A stretch of DNA of 64,000 nt from CBDUEF01 sp018063485 (GCA_037045435.1 JBAOID010000031.1:372001-436000), one strand, 5' to 3'. Shown: positions 19,936-29,259, counted from the first letter of the stretch. Numbers and translations are program-made. The notes: generated by a model from the sequence alone, not told the origin.

Positions 19936-20937
19936 CTAATCTGTCATCGCCGGATCGAAAAACAGTGCCACGCCGCGGCCCGCGTGTTTTGACGCATAGA
20001 GCGCATTGTCGGCATCGCACAGCATTCGGTCAGCATCTGCCGCCGGGTAAAAGGTTGAGACAGTCATCCCGATCGAGGCGGAAATCTGGCACATCTGCCC
20101 CTCAAACCCGATCGGTTCGGCCAAATGGTCAATGATCCTGCGCGCAATCTGGCCCAACACCGCCGCTTCGCAAAGGCCGGGCAAAAGGATCACGAACTCA
20201 TCCCCCCCCACCCGCGCCACTGTGTCACTGGTGCGTGTGTGCGCCAGCAACACCGACGCCACTTCGCGCAAGACATGGTCGCCCGCAGCATGGCCCAACC
20301 GGTCATTGACCTGCTTGAAATAATCAAGGTCAATATGCATCACGCCAAAATCCACCCCCTGCGAGATCAGGGCAGAAAGCTGCAAATCCAGCGCACGTCG
20401 GTTGCGCAACCGGGTCAGCGTATCGGTCAGCGCCTGTTCTTCGGCCGCAGATTTCGCCCCTTGCAAGCGCCGATTTAGAAGGCGCAACTCATCCATCACC
20501 GCTGTTTTTGCCTCAACCAGATAGAGCATTTCCACCGCCAGATCGGTCACGGCAAAATCGGCTTCGGTCAGCCCATATCGGCGCACCGCCTCAACCACCG
20601 CAATTCCGAAAGACAGATTCAGAAACAACCCATCGCCTTGTAAAGGCTGCACAACTCCGCGAAACGTCACCGAATCATCTTCACGCAGACACAAATGAAT
20701 CCGCTCTCCCAGCCTGCTTTGCAACTGCTCGGCTGTCGCGCTCAGCCGGGGGCGTCGCAACTCGAACACCTTGTCAACGGACAGCCCGACCGGGGTGTTT
20801 CCCTGCAAGAGCTTTTGCAATGTCGGGCCTGCCGAGGTGATCTGCCCCTGATCATCCAGCGTCACATAAAGCGGCATCAGCCGTGCAACGGCGGCAAACG
20901 ACAGCGTGACACCGCCTTGAATTGGCCCTGTCTCCAC
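19936..20937 (-). CDS. HNOBA-GGDEF diguanylate cyclase paired with H-NOX
   Basis: The 333-residue cytoplasmic enzyme should make c-di-GMP. Residues about 15-150 resemble the H-NOX-associated (HNOBA) domain of soluble guanylate cyclase: LMPLYVTLDDQGQITSAGP and a C-terminal GLTEADFAVTDLAVEMLYL. A signalling helix follows (DELRLLNRRLQGAK). The GGDEF domain is intact (RVGGDEFVILL), with DYFKQVNDRLGHAAGD and an RTSD inhibitory I-site five residues before GGDEF. The GTG start at 20937 directly follows the H-NOX stop, so the two genes are coupled. Confidence 0.9.
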   Translation of the reverse strand: METGPIQGGVTLSFAAVARLMPLYVTLDDQGQITSAGPTLQKLLQGNTPVGLSVDKVFELRRPRLSATAEQLQSRLGERIHLCLREDDSVTFRGVVQPLQGDGLFLNLSFGIAVVEAVRRYGLTEADFAVTDLAVEMLYLVEAKTAVMDELRLLNRRLQGAKSAAEEQALTDTLTRLRNRRALDLQLSALISQGVDFGVMHIDLDYFKQVNDRLGHAAGDHVLREVASVLLAHTRTSDTVARVGGDEFVILLPGLCEAAVLGQIARRIIDHLAEPIGFEGQMCQISASIGMTVSTFYPAADADRMLCDADNALYASKHAGRGVALFFDPAMTD

Positions 20938-21525
20938 TCAACCGGCCCCTAGCGCAAGTTTGAATCGGCGCCCCGCAGTGTGACGCTGATCCAGAATCCG
21001 CACCCGCACCACCTCATCCCCGGTCATATCCCCCCCATGCTCCAATAGAACAAGCGCACCATAGTCATCCGCCATTGCCCGCAACAGCCCAACCATCACA
21101 TGCCCAACCCCCTGAACCATCGGCGCACAGCGCAAAAGGTAATCGTCCTGCCCCAGATCGCACACTTCCAGCAAGGGCAGTTCCAGATCAGGCAGCGCCA
21201 AACGCCCCCTCTCAGGCAAGTCCTCAAGCGAGTGAAGAAAATCGACAAATCCCACCCCGCCAAACCGCAGCAACCGGCGCAGCGCCTCGACATTCGGGTG
21301 CGACACCAGATAGGTGCCCAGATCCTCCAGAACAACTTCGCGGGGGCGCTGCAAAACTGCGGCGGCGGCCACAATCAACCTTTCGGTCATCTCGTCATCA
21401 TAACTCAACATCGGTTCGAAATCGTCGAACCCCAGCCGCGCCTGAAAGGCGACCTGATGCCAGATCAATGGCCCAAAACTGTCGCGCAAGAAACACTGGA
21501 TCGAGCGATTGATCAAACCAAGCAT
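20938..21525 (-). CDS. H-NOX (heme NO-binding) domain protein lacking the canonical heme ligand
   Basis: The product (195 residues) starts best at ATG 21525 (MLGLINRSIQCFLRD), the usual M-x-G start of H-NOX proteins; an ATG four codons upstream is also open. It keeps the H-NOX fold signature (VLEDLGTYLVSHPN, LLRFGGVGFVDFLHSLEDL, VMVGLLRAMADDYGALV). At the position of the proximal heme His (LDALH in guanylate cyclase) it reads LEDLP, with Pro104. The YxSxR heme-propionate motif is also not recognisable. It may bind heme through another residue such as His98, or not at all. It probably regulates the cyclase encoded immediately downstream. Confidence 0.82.
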   Translation of the reverse strand: MLGLINRSIQCFLRDSFGPLIWHQVAFQARLGFDDFEPMLSYDDEMTERLIVAAAAVLQRPREVVLEDLGTYLVSHPNVEALRRLLRFGGVGFVDFLHSLEDLPERGRLALPDLELPLLEVCDLGQDDYLLRCAPMVQGVGHVMVGLLRAMADDYGALVLLEHGGDMTGDEVVRVRILDQRHTAGRRFKLALGAG

Positions 21526-21588
21526 GCAAAATACCACCCAATATCTCTGCTCCAGCCTAGTCCCAAGGGTTTAACAAATAGCGAAGCT

Positions 21589-23322
21589 CTATTGACCGGG
21601 AATCAGAGCAATTCCACCAATGCTCAATTGATTGATCGGGGCCGGGCTGAGCGCGCCGGGAGTGGTTTGAGCGGCGGCCAGAAACGCATCGCCCGCGCCA
21701 TATTGCGGCAAATTGCCCGCCACCATCCAGACTCCATGCGATTGCAACCCGTCATCGCCCAAATTAAGCACCGCAAAAGACAGGAAATTGGGCACAGAGC
21801 GCGTCATCATCAGGGCCTCTTCGCCCGGATGAGCAGGGTAGAAATCCGCTACCACCATCAGACACCCCGCCCCACCGCCCGGAAGCCGATTGTTACAGGC
21901 CCGCAGCCATTCGGCCAGCAGATAATCTTCCGCCTGCGCCATCAGCATGTCACGCGTGGCCGTCGCCGTCACCGGTTGCAGCGGCATGATCTGCACCAAC
22001 TGGGCCAGCATTGCCTCAACCGGCAGGTCTTGGCCGCTATTCACCTCCGGCCCACCCGCCAACAGCCTGGCCAAGGCTTCGTTCCCCGGTTCGGCCGCGA
22101 TGCGCGCAAGGCTTTCACGCGTCTCGGCCCCTGCCTTGCCCCATTTGCCCAAGGCATGAAGATCCAGCGTTGCCGGATCGCGCTTTGCCGCCTCAAACCG
22201 CGCCATCTGACCATTGGCTGAAATGCGCTCGGGATTCAGGATCGGAGTCAACCATAGGGCCGCCGCCGCAATCAACACCAGCGCCATACCCACATTGGCC
22301 CGCCGGATCCGTGCCATCCAGCCTGGGCCACGCAATACCGCCAACGCATAGCTTACCCCATAGCCCATCGCCAGAAACGCCGTCAGCGCCGCAAAAATCC
22401 GTCCCGGCGTCCAGCCGTACTGCGCCACACGCAACCAGATTGCCCACAGCGCCAAAGCCGCCGGCAACAGCAACACCACGGCAAGTGCCTGCGCCGCCCG
22501 CCGCATCCAAACCGTTGCCGTCGCCTCTTCATCGCTCTGGTCAATCGCCGCTGTAACCAGAGTGGCCCCCGCCGCAACCATGGCGATCAGAGTTGCTGCG
22601 GCTGAAAAATGGCCAAAAAGCCCACTCAACCCGCGCAGCGGCACCGCGACCAGGAACACCACCAGGACCACAAGAACCACGGGCAGCAACAGCCTGAGCA
22701 GCCGCAGCACCAGAAACGGCGAGACATAATCCGACAGTTCGTTCACCACTGCCAAGGCCAGACCAAGCACGGACCCGGTGATCACAAACGGCATGACTTC
22801 ATGCTCAAGCAGATCCTCGATCACCGTCACGCCAACAAGGTTCAGCAAGGTGCTGGACAGCAAGATCACCCCCCAGAACACCGCCACAAACACCCAAGCC
22901 AAAGAGAGGCGCACGAAGATGCTCCAGGCCTGTTGGAACAGCGTCGGATAATCACGCCACCCCGGCCCGGCGGCGGCAATCAAAAACGGCAAGGGGATCA
23001 TTGTCAAAACCGCCGCCATCAGGATCGGCAGCAGCGTATCCAAAAACCGCATCATGGTGGCAAAGCGAAAGCCCGCCCAAGTGAACAGCACCGCGACCAC
23101 CACGGCCACGGCCAAAGCGCCCAAGGCAGCGCGGGTGATTTTCAACGGACCGGCGATGGCGAGCCAGGCCGTAAAGAAACTGGCTGCAAAGGCGAAGAGC
23201 GCGAAAACCGCCCGCTCAGGAAATGTATCGTGGCCAATCTCGTTGCCAAGAAGATACAGGCTGATCCCCGCAGCCGCACCGATCAGGGCCATCAAGAACC
23301 GATTGCGCGTTGATTTGATCAT
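21589..23322 (-). CDS. DUF4153 integral membrane protein
   Basis: The 577-residue inner-membrane protein has about a dozen predicted TM segments in the first 370 residues (for example VVLVVLVVFLVAVPL and LAVVLLLPAALALWAIWL). A soluble C-terminal region follows (about 375-577) with NPERISANGQMARF and ALGKWGKAGAETRESLA. The pattern and length fit the DUF4153 family, whose function is unknown. It stands alone between the H-NOX gene and mttB. Confidence 0.8.
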   Translation of the reverse strand: MIKSTRNRFLMALIGAAAGISLYLLGNEIGHDTFPERAVFALFAFAASFFTAWLAIAGPLKITRAALGALAVAVVVAVLFTWAGFRFATMMRFLDTLLPILMAAVLTMIPLPFLIAAAGPGWRDYPTLFQQAWSIFVRLSLAWVFVAVFWGVILLSSTLLNLVGVTVIEDLLEHEVMPFVITGSVLGLALAVVNELSDYVSPFLVLRLLRLLLPVVLVVLVVFLVAVPLRGLSGLFGHFSAAATLIAMVAAGATLVTAAIDQSDEEATATVWMRRAAQALAVVLLLPAALALWAIWLRVAQYGWTPGRIFAALTAFLAMGYGVSYALAVLRGPGWMARIRRANVGMALVLIAAAALWLTPILNPERISANGQMARFEAAKRDPATLDLHALGKWGKAGAETRESLARIAAEPGNEALARLLAGGPEVNSGQDLPVEAMLAQLVQIMPLQPVTATATRDMLMAQAEDYLLAEWLRACNNRLPGGGAGCLMVVADFYPAHPGEEALMMTRSVPNFLSFAVLNLGDDGLQSHGVWMVAGNLPQYGAGDAFLAAAQTTPGALSPAPINQLSIGGIALIPGQ

Positions 23323-23390
23323 GGACTGCCCTCTGGTTGCAGCCCCAACCTACAGGGACCAAGACCGCCGTGCCAGTAGGGAAAACCTGA

Positions 23391-24948
23391 TCAGAAATCG
23401 GTCGGAACGCCGCCTTCCTGCTTTCTGCGCGCCACGAACTGGCGCAACTCTTCCTGATGGTCGCCGTTCATCTCGGGCGCTTCGAATTCGGCCATGATCT
23501 GCTTGTAGATCCCATGCGCCCGCTCGGCCGTCCAGACCGAACCGTCCAACTGCCAGGCCTCGTAGTTGCGCCAATCCGACACAAAGGGCGCGTAAAATGC
23601 GGTCTGATAGCGGTCCTGGGTGTGCTGACAGCCGAAGTAATGCCCGCCGGGACCGACCTCCTTGATCGCATCTATCGCGATGTCCTCCTCGGTTGTGGCA
23701 TAGGTCGCGGCCTCGAAATAGCGCTGGATCATTTGCAGCACTTCGCAATCCATGATGAACTTTTCCGGGCTGGCAATCAGCCCTCCCTCCAGCCATCCGG
23801 CCGCGTGATAGACCATATTGGTCTGGCTTTGCACCGCCGCCCATAGGCTGTTCGAGGTTTCCCACATCGACTGACCGTCCGGCACATTCGCCGCGCACAC
23901 ACCGGATGAGCGCAGCGGCAGGCCGTAATAGCGCACCAATTGCCCGGTCATTTGTGTGGCACGCATGTATTCGGGCGTTCCGAACGCAGGCGCGCCCGAT
24001 TTCATATCCACATTCGAGGTAAAGGTGCCCAGCGCCACCGGACAGCCCGGATTGATATATTGCAACAGCGCAATTGCGGCCAGGCCCTCGGCAAGGCTCA
24101 GCGTCACCGCACCCGCCATTGTCACCGGTGCCATTGCGCCCGCCAGCGTGAACGGTGTCACCACCACCGGCTGCCCGCGCCGCGCCAGCCGCATCGCGCC
24201 GTCCAGCATCGGATAATCATGTTTCAGCGGCGAAACCGAGTTGATATTGGTATACATCCGCGGGCGTCGCGTTGAACTCCTCATGGCTATGGCCGCCAGC
24301 AATGCGCACCATTTCCATCACATCTTCAACCCGCTCTGCCCCCAGCGAATAGGCGTGGCAAACCTTGTCGGTCAGAGTCAGCTTTTCATAAAGGCAATCG
24401 AGATGGCGCACCGCCGGATGAATGTCGATCGGCTCCACCGGATAGCCGCCTGCTATATGAATGCAGTTGAAATACTGCGTCAACTTCATGAAATCCTTGA
24501 AGGTTTCAAAATCACCCGAGCGTTTTCCGCGTTCCAGATCCCAGGAATTCGGCGGCGAGGATACGTTGACGAACAGCATATGCTTGCCGCCCATGATCAC
24601 TTCGCGTTCCGGGTTGCGCGGGGTGATGGTAAAGCTGGAAGGCGCGCGGCCCACCATCTCCATCACGAACTCCTCATCCATCCTGATATTGGTGCCCGTC
24701 ACCTTGCACCCGGCTTTGCGCAGGATTTCGACCGCTTCGGGGTTCAGAAACTCGATGCCGATTTCCTTCAAAATCCGCATGGTGCCGCGATGGATCGCCT
24801 GCACGCCGTCAGCGTCCAAAGGCTCTGTCGGTCGGTCGGGGTTAACCGGAATCCGCCACGGCATCTGATCAATGGCCGACGATCCTGCGCGCACCTTGTT
24901 GCCTGCCCGGCCCCCGGCCCGGCGTCTGCGGTTTGCATCATCGGTCAT
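23391..24948 (-). CDS. MttB-family (non-pyrrolysine) methyltransferase, frameshifted near 24257
   Basis: The product belongs to the trimethylamine methyltransferase superfamily, whose non-pyrrolysine members demethylate quaternary amines such as glycine betaine. ATG 24948 is chosen because GGAG lies seven bases upstream; ATG 24960 has no such site. The first part ends SHEEFNATP and the second continues RMYTNINSVSPLKHDYPMLDGA to QEGGVPTDF. Removing one base of CCCGCGG near 24257 joins them into about 518 residues. No in-frame TAG occurs, so pyrrolysine is not used. The sarcosine oxidase genes nearby make a role in methylated-glycine catabolism plausible. No corrinoid-protein gene is visible here. 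Confidence 0.85.
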
Positions 24949-25038
24949 CTTGGTCTCCATCGCTGAACCCGGTCTGGCAAGTCTTGGACCGTTTTGATGA
25001 AGATGACCGAAAGCTCGTCAGAGCGCGCACCCCATAAG

Positions 25039-25060
25039 CGACGCAAAAGCGTCGTTTTTT
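25039..25060 (+). terminator. Orphan plus-strand intrinsic terminator
   Basis: A stem CGACGC (25039-25044) / GCGTCG (25049-25054) with an AAAA loop is followed by six T's (25055-25060), a textbook terminator on the plus strand. Both flanking genes are on the minus strand, so it does not end a visible coding gene. It may end a small RNA starting in the 24950-25030 region. Confidence 0.7.
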
Positions 25061-25111
25061 GCTGCCCGCCGCGTTATGCGGTAAACGCCTTTAGCTGGAA
25101 TACGCGAACGG

Positions 25112-25807
25112 CTAAACTGTCGCCCTTTGGTCGATCCACTTGGCTAGCTGGCCAATGTCCTCCAAAACCACATCGGCATGGGGTTCCAGATCCGCTCTCA
25201 GGGCAATCCCGGTCAGCACCGCCACCGCGTGCATTCCCGCAGCCCGTCCCGCATCCAGATCATGCACCGAGTCCCCCACCATGATCACCCGGCCCGGTGT
25301 CAGGCCCAGTTTGGCAACAAAAGCCAAAAGCTGCCCCGGTGCCGGTTTGCCGCCATAGCCGGAATCGCAACCCGCAACGAAATCAAACAGATCCAGCACC
25401 CCGGCCCGCTCCAGATGCGCCCGCGCCGGAATTTCGGTGTCATTGGTCGCCAGTCCCAGCTTCAGCCCCCGTGCCCGCAACTCCGCCAGAACCGGACGCA
25501 AAGCCACCGCTGGCACCATATTGGTCTCGACCGCCAGCCGATCCATCAACTGCGTAACCTCGGCCAGCGAAATCCCCGTCATGTTTTCCGCCAGCATTGC
25601 CGCGATTTCATGCGTTGTCATCGCAATCATCGGGCTGTCGGGTTGAAAATGCCCACTGGCCGGATCAAAGCCCAAGAGCTGCTGAACCGAACGCCCCGGC
25701 GCGGCATAGGGCGACAATTGATCAATCAAGGCCGCACCAACCGCGCCCCAACTGGCGCGAAAATCAAACAATGTGCCGTCTTTATCAAAAATCAAGCCGT
25801 CGATCAT
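25112..25807 (-). CDS. HAD-family phosphatase (phosphoglycolate phosphatase-like)
   Basis: The 231-residue product is a haloacid-dehalogenase-type phosphatase. Motif I is FDKDGTLFDF at the N-terminus, motif II the Thr in LATND, motif III the Lys in GGKPAPGQLL and motif IV VGDSVHDLDAGRAAG. A helical cap lies between motifs I and II. It resembles Gph (2-phosphoglycolate phosphatase), but the substrate cannot be fixed from sequence. The DUF3572 gene lies 33 bases upstream. Confidence 0.85.
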   Translation of the reverse strand: MIDGLIFDKDGTLFDFRASWGAVGAALIDQLSPYAAPGRSVQQLLGFDPASGHFQPDSPMIAMTTHEIAAMLAENMTGISLAEVTQLMDRLAVETNMVPAVALRPVLAELRARGLKLGLATNDTEIPARAHLERAGVLDLFDFVAGCDSGYGGKPAPGQLLAFVAKLGLTPGRVIMVGDSVHDLDAGRAAGMHAVAVLTGIALRADLEPHADVVLEDIGQLAKWIDQRATV

Positions 25808-25840
25808 GGGGTTCCCGTTCGCTTTGTGTAGAAAAATCTG

Positions 25841-26071
25841 TCAAGTCCAGTTCATCGCCGCAGGCCCCGCCAACACCGCCTTGGCCTGCATCGGCGCGTC
25901 ATAGCGCTTTCCATGCGCATCACAAAACGCCATCACCCGCGCGTCGGCCTCCAGCACGAAATCCAGCACTGCGCCCAGAAAGGCCGGGCTTTGTGCAAGG
26001 CTGGCCATATCCGCAGGATTCGCCCCCGAGGCCGCTTGAAACGCGGAAAACTCTTCCGGTTGTCTGATCAA
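25841..26071 (-). CDS. DUF3572 domain protein, start uncertain
   Basis: This is a small conserved protein of unknown function (76 residues from a TTG at 26071), with AQSPAFLGAVLDFVLEADARVMAFCDAHG typical of DUF3572. The homology continues upstream in frame (SAETLALQALTW, to about 26103), but no ATG/GTG/TTG lies there before a stop. One extra A in the run near 26120 would connect it to a TTG preceded by a GAGGGG site. Either that indel is a sequencing error or translation starts unusually. Confidence 0.7.
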   Translation of the reverse strand: MIRQPEEFSAFQAASGANPADMASLAQSPAFLGAVLDFVLEADARVMAFCDAHGKRYDAPMQAKAVLAGPAAMNWT

Positions 26072-26280
26072 CCAGGTTAACGCCTGAAGCGCGAGCGTCT
26101 CGGCAGAATTTGCTCGCTCGCCGGCGTTTTCCCTTGTTTCAAGGCATTTCCCCTCAAGTTGTCACGGCTTTGTTATGCCCTCGGAAAGGTTTTCTTAACC
26201 CTTTTACCGGCACACTTGCCATATGGATCAAACGTCAGATTGATCTTTGAAACAGGTCAGGTAAAGTAGGTAATTCCGTT

Positions 26281-27693
26281 ATGGTTGGCAAAATCCTTAT
26301 TGTGGATGACGTTGCAACGAACCGGATCGTCCTCAAGGTCAAGCTGACCGAGGCCGGCTATCATGCGCTTTTGGCGGTTGATGGCACAACGGCTTTGGCC
26401 ATGGCGGCCAAAGAGCGGCCCGATCTGATCTTGCTGGATGTGTCACTGCCCGATCTTGATGGGGTAACCGTGCTGCAACGCCTGCGCGCAGATCCGCTCA
26501 CCCGCACCATTCCGGTGATTGCCCTCGTCGGCACCAATGCGCATCACAGCCTTCGCACCAATGTCTTTCGGGCCGGAGCGGATGCGTTTTTGGCCAAGCC
26601 GGTGGATGATCAAACCCTGCTGGCCCGCATTCGCAGCCTGATCCGCAATGCCGATCAGATGGATGGTCTGGCGCGCGACAAGGGAAAACTCGCGCTTATG
26701 GGCTTTGCCGAAGCGACTCCAATGCTGGAACGCCCCGGCCTGCTGGCGCTGATCACCGCCACCCCGGAACGCGGGCTGCACCTGCGCCACGCACTTGCCC
26801 AACACAGCCATGACCGGATCGTGCTGATCCCCCCCGACGACTGCCTGCGCAATGGCCTGATTGACGGCACCGCGCCCGATATTTTCCTGATCAACTCGGA
26901 CTTGGCCAGCCCTGGCGCGGGCCTGCGACTGATGTCGGAATTGCGCAGCCGTGCCCCCACCCGCAATGCGCGGTTTTGCATCCTTTTTTCGGAGCCCGCC
27001 CAGATCAACGCCGCAATGGCCTTTGATCTGGGCGCAAACGAACTGATCGAGGTGACGACCGGCGCTGAAGAAACCGCCCTTCGGCTGGCGCGTTTGCTGG
27101 CGCGCAAGCGTGAGGCGGACCGATTGCGGGCCTCGGTCCGGCAGGGGCTGCGCCTGGCGGTGATTGATCCGCTGACCGGCTTGCACAACCGTCGCTATGG
27201 TCTTGCACAACTTACGGCCATTCATGCCTCATCCCTTTCCAGCCGTCAGCCCTATGCTGTTCTGATCGTCGATCTTGATCGGTTCAAGACGGTGAATGAT
27301 CGCTTTGGCCATGCGGGCGGTGATGCCGTGCTGATCGAGGTGGCCAGCCGCCTGCGCAACGGTCTGCGCGATCAGGATATGCTTGCGCGAATCGGAGGCG
27401 AGGAATTTCTGATTGCTCTGCCAGACATCACCCTGGCCGAAGCGCGCGGCATCGCGGAACGCCTTGGCGAAATCATTCGCAATTCTGCCATTGTGCTTGA
27501 GCAAGATATCGCGCTGTTCATCACCGTCTCGATTGGCCTTGCCTTCTGCTCGGCCAGTGCCGGCAAGATTGCCAGCGCCGATCAGCCCGACAATGATGCG
27601 GTATCCCAGATCATCGCCCGCGCCGACCACGCGCTTCTGGCGTCAAAATCCGCAGGGCGCAACAAGATCACCATCAGCCGTTCAGCCGCGTAA
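26281..27693 (+). CDS. pleD: PleD-like response regulator diguanylate cyclase
   Basis: The 470-residue product has a receiver domain (KILIVDDVATNR, phosphoacceptor Asp53 in LILLDVSLPDLDG, Lys in FLAKPVDD). A second, degenerate receiver-like domain lies at about residues 155-280, and the GGDEF domain reads RIGGEEFLIALPD, with an RDQD I-site and DLDRFKTVNDRFGHAGGD. This order matches PleD, which makes c-di-GMP when phosphorylated and controls the motile-to-sessile switch in alphaproteobacteria. It stands alone, with a 170-bp AT-rich upstream region. A TTAACCCTTTTACC at about 26195 only weakly resembles a CtrA site. Confidence 0.9.
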   Translation: MVGKILIVDDVATNRIVLKVKLTEAGYHALLAVDGTTALAMAAKERPDLILLDVSLPDLDGVTVLQRLRADPLTRTIPVIALVGTNAHHSLRTNVFRAGADAFLAKPVDDQTLLARIRSLIRNADQMDGLARDKGKLALMGFAEATPMLERPGLLALITATPERGLHLRHALAQHSHDRIVLIPPDDCLRNGLIDGTAPDIFLINSDLASPGAGLRLMSELRSRAPTRNARFCILFSEPAQINAAMAFDLGANELIEVTTGAEETALRLARLLARKREADRLRASVRQGLRLAVIDPLTGLHNRRYGLAQLTAIHASSLSSRQPYAVLIVDLDRFKTVNDRFGHAGGDAVLIEVASRLRNGLRDQDMLARIGGEEFLIALPDITLAEARGIAERLGEIIRNSAIVLEQDIALFITVSIGLAFCSASAGKIASADQPDNDAVSQIIARADHALLASKSAGRNKITISRSAA

Positions 27694-27706
27694 CCGCGCC
27701 CGCGGC

Positions 27707-28219
27707 TCAATCGCCGCGATTGTTGTCTTTCTTGCCTTTGCGCAGCCTGTCCTCCAGACGGTCGGCAAATGCCAACCGTGCCTCGGGCGACATGTTCAGC
27801 ATCAGATCCCTGATCAACTCCTGCCCCAAGGCCAATTGGCCGACGCTGCGCTGGTTTTGTGAGGCGAGCCTGGCCTTCAAAACCTCGGGATCAAACGGAT
27901 CAGCCCGCAGCGCCGCAAGGATCCCCTGCAAATCCTTGCCCATCTCGTTGCGAGACTTGCGAAACTCGGGCATCTTGTCCCGAAAGGCCTGTCGCAGTGC
28001 CTGACGGTCCTGTGGCGTCAGCGCCTCACTATAGACGCCGAACCCCAGATCACGCACGAAATCGCGCCTCGGCCCGTCGGCCCCACGCCAAAGAACGCCA
28101 ACAACCAGCCCCGCGACCGCCAGATTGAGCGCAACCGATACGGCCAGCCCCCAATGCAGCCAGCGCGACTCCCTGTCTTTGGCTGACCCGTCCTTGTTTG
28201 GCGTCGCAGTCCCGGCCAT
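27707..28219 (-). CDS. Periplasmic heavy-metal sensor (CnrX/Spy-like)
   Basis: The 170-residue protein has one N-terminal TM anchor (about residues 22-44, LAVSVALNLAVAGLVVGVLW) and a helical periplasmic domain (LTPQDRQALRQAFRDKMPEF, then DPFDPEVLKARLA) of the heavy-metal resistance/Spy-CnrX type. The Asn/Asp-rich tail lacks an obvious His cluster. It lies four bases after the anti-sigma-like gene and ends the EF-hand / sigma operon, so it probably senses an envelope signal for that sigma factor. Confidence 0.8.
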   Translation of the reverse strand: MAGTATPNKDGSAKDRESRWLHWGLAVSVALNLAVAGLVVGVLWRGADGPRRDFVRDLGFGVYSEALTPQDRQALRQAFRDKMPEFRKSRNEMGKDLQGILAALRADPFDPEVLKARLASQNQRSVGQLALGQELIRDLMLNMSPEARLAFADRLEDRLRKGKKDNNRGD

Positions 28220-28223
28220 GAAA

Positions 28224-28584
28224 TCATTCTCCCGTCAAAAGCGTATCAAAAGCAGGGATCAACTCAACACTGTCCAAAGGTGCCTGCATAACAAACTCAC
28301 CCGCGAAAGCCGTCAGGGACGCAGGCTGGGCGACGCCAAAAAACAACCCCACCAGGGCCGCAGACCCCACGGCAGCCAAGGCTGGTCCTCCGCCGAACAG
28401 TGCACATAACGCTCGTCCATAGTACGCGCTGCGGCGACAGATTTCGCCGCAAACCCTGTGCGGCCACAATTTGAACGGGTTGCAACGCCGCAGCATCCGC
28501 CAGAACCCTGCTCACCAATGCCGCATCAGGTTGCAGCACTTGCGCTGCCGCCTGTGCAAAGAGGTCGTCCAGATCAACAGTCAT
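28224..28584 (-). CDS. Small single-TM protein, anti-sigma-like, frameshifted near 28430
   Basis: ATG 28584, five bases after the sigma gene stop, starts MTVDLDDLFAQAAAQVLQPDAALVSRVLADA. After about LSPQ, removing one base moves to the frame that reads GGGPALAAVGSAALVGLFFGVA (a TM segment) and ends PAFDTLLTGE at 28224. The joined protein is about 119 residues: a short cytoplasmic helix region, one TM and a short periplasmic tail. The layout and position suggest a membrane-tethered anti-sigma factor. I cannot assign it to a named family. Confidence 0.65.
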
Positions 28585-28589
28585 ATCCG

Positions 28590-29216
28590 CTACTCCTCAT
28601 AGCCCAAAACCGGTTTCAGACCCGCCAGCGCCTGCGCCAAAGCGCGTTTTCCGCGCGCAGTCAGACTTTCCACCGCTTCGACCCCAATCTCCAGGATTAC
28701 CGCAATCTCCGGGTTGTTAAGCCCCTCGATATGACGCAACACCACTGCCTGCCGCTGTCGCTCGGGCAGGCTGTCCAAACCTGCCTGCAATGCTGCCATC
28801 CGGTCACGCGCCATCAACGCGCGCTCTGCCCCCGGTGACGGATCGGAGAGTTCTGGCACCTCGTCCAGCGCATCGGCCCGACGCCGTCTGCCCTGCCGCA
28901 AGCGATCGGTACACAGATTTGCCACCACGCGATAAAGCCAGGTCGAAACCTTCGCCTCATCCTGCCGCCAGGCGGGTGCCACCTGCCACAGCCGCAGCAT
29001 CGCCTCTTGCGCAACATCCTCGGCCTCGGTCCGATTGCCCAGAACCCGCGTGGCATAGCCCAGAACCTGCGGCAACAAACGAAGCGTCAACAGCCGCGCC
29101 GCCTCGGGATCACCCTTGGCGTAAAGCAGCATCAACGCCTCATTCGCCACGCCAACAAGCTCCCCTTTGGGCCTGTCATCAAGCAGAGCGTTGCGCATGA
29201 GGGTATCGCGGGGCAT
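28590..29216 (-). CDS. ECF-type RNA polymerase sigma factor
   Basis: The start is taken as ATG 29216 (MPRDTLMRNALLDD), with GGCAGG seven bases upstream; an in-frame ATG at 29222 lies too close to that site. The 208 residues contain region 2 (NRTEAEDVAQEAMLRLWQ, STWLYRVVANLCTDRLR) and region 4 (LPERQRQAVVLRHIEGLNN, EAVESLTARGKRALAQ), with no region 3. It is the second gene of a four-gene group: EF-hand protein, sigma, TM protein, metal sensor. Its target promoters are unknown. Confidence 0.87.
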   Translation of the reverse strand: MPRDTLMRNALLDDRPKGELVGVANEALMLLYAKGDPEAARLLTLRLLPQVLGYATRVLGNRTEAEDVAQEAMLRLWQVAPAWRQDEAKVSTWLYRVVANLCTDRLRQGRRRRADALDEVPELSDPSPGAERALMARDRMAALQAGLDSLPERQRQAVVLRHIEGLNNPEIAVILEIGVEAVESLTARGKRALAQALAGLKPVLGYEE

Positions 29217-29259
29217 CGTCATCCTGCCAAGGCTATTGCGTAATTCACGATCTGCAAAG

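Noticed and set aside
26190..26205. TTAACCCTTTTACC upstream of the PleD-like gene as a CtrA site
   Set aside because: Only one half of the TTAA-N7-TTAA consensus is present.
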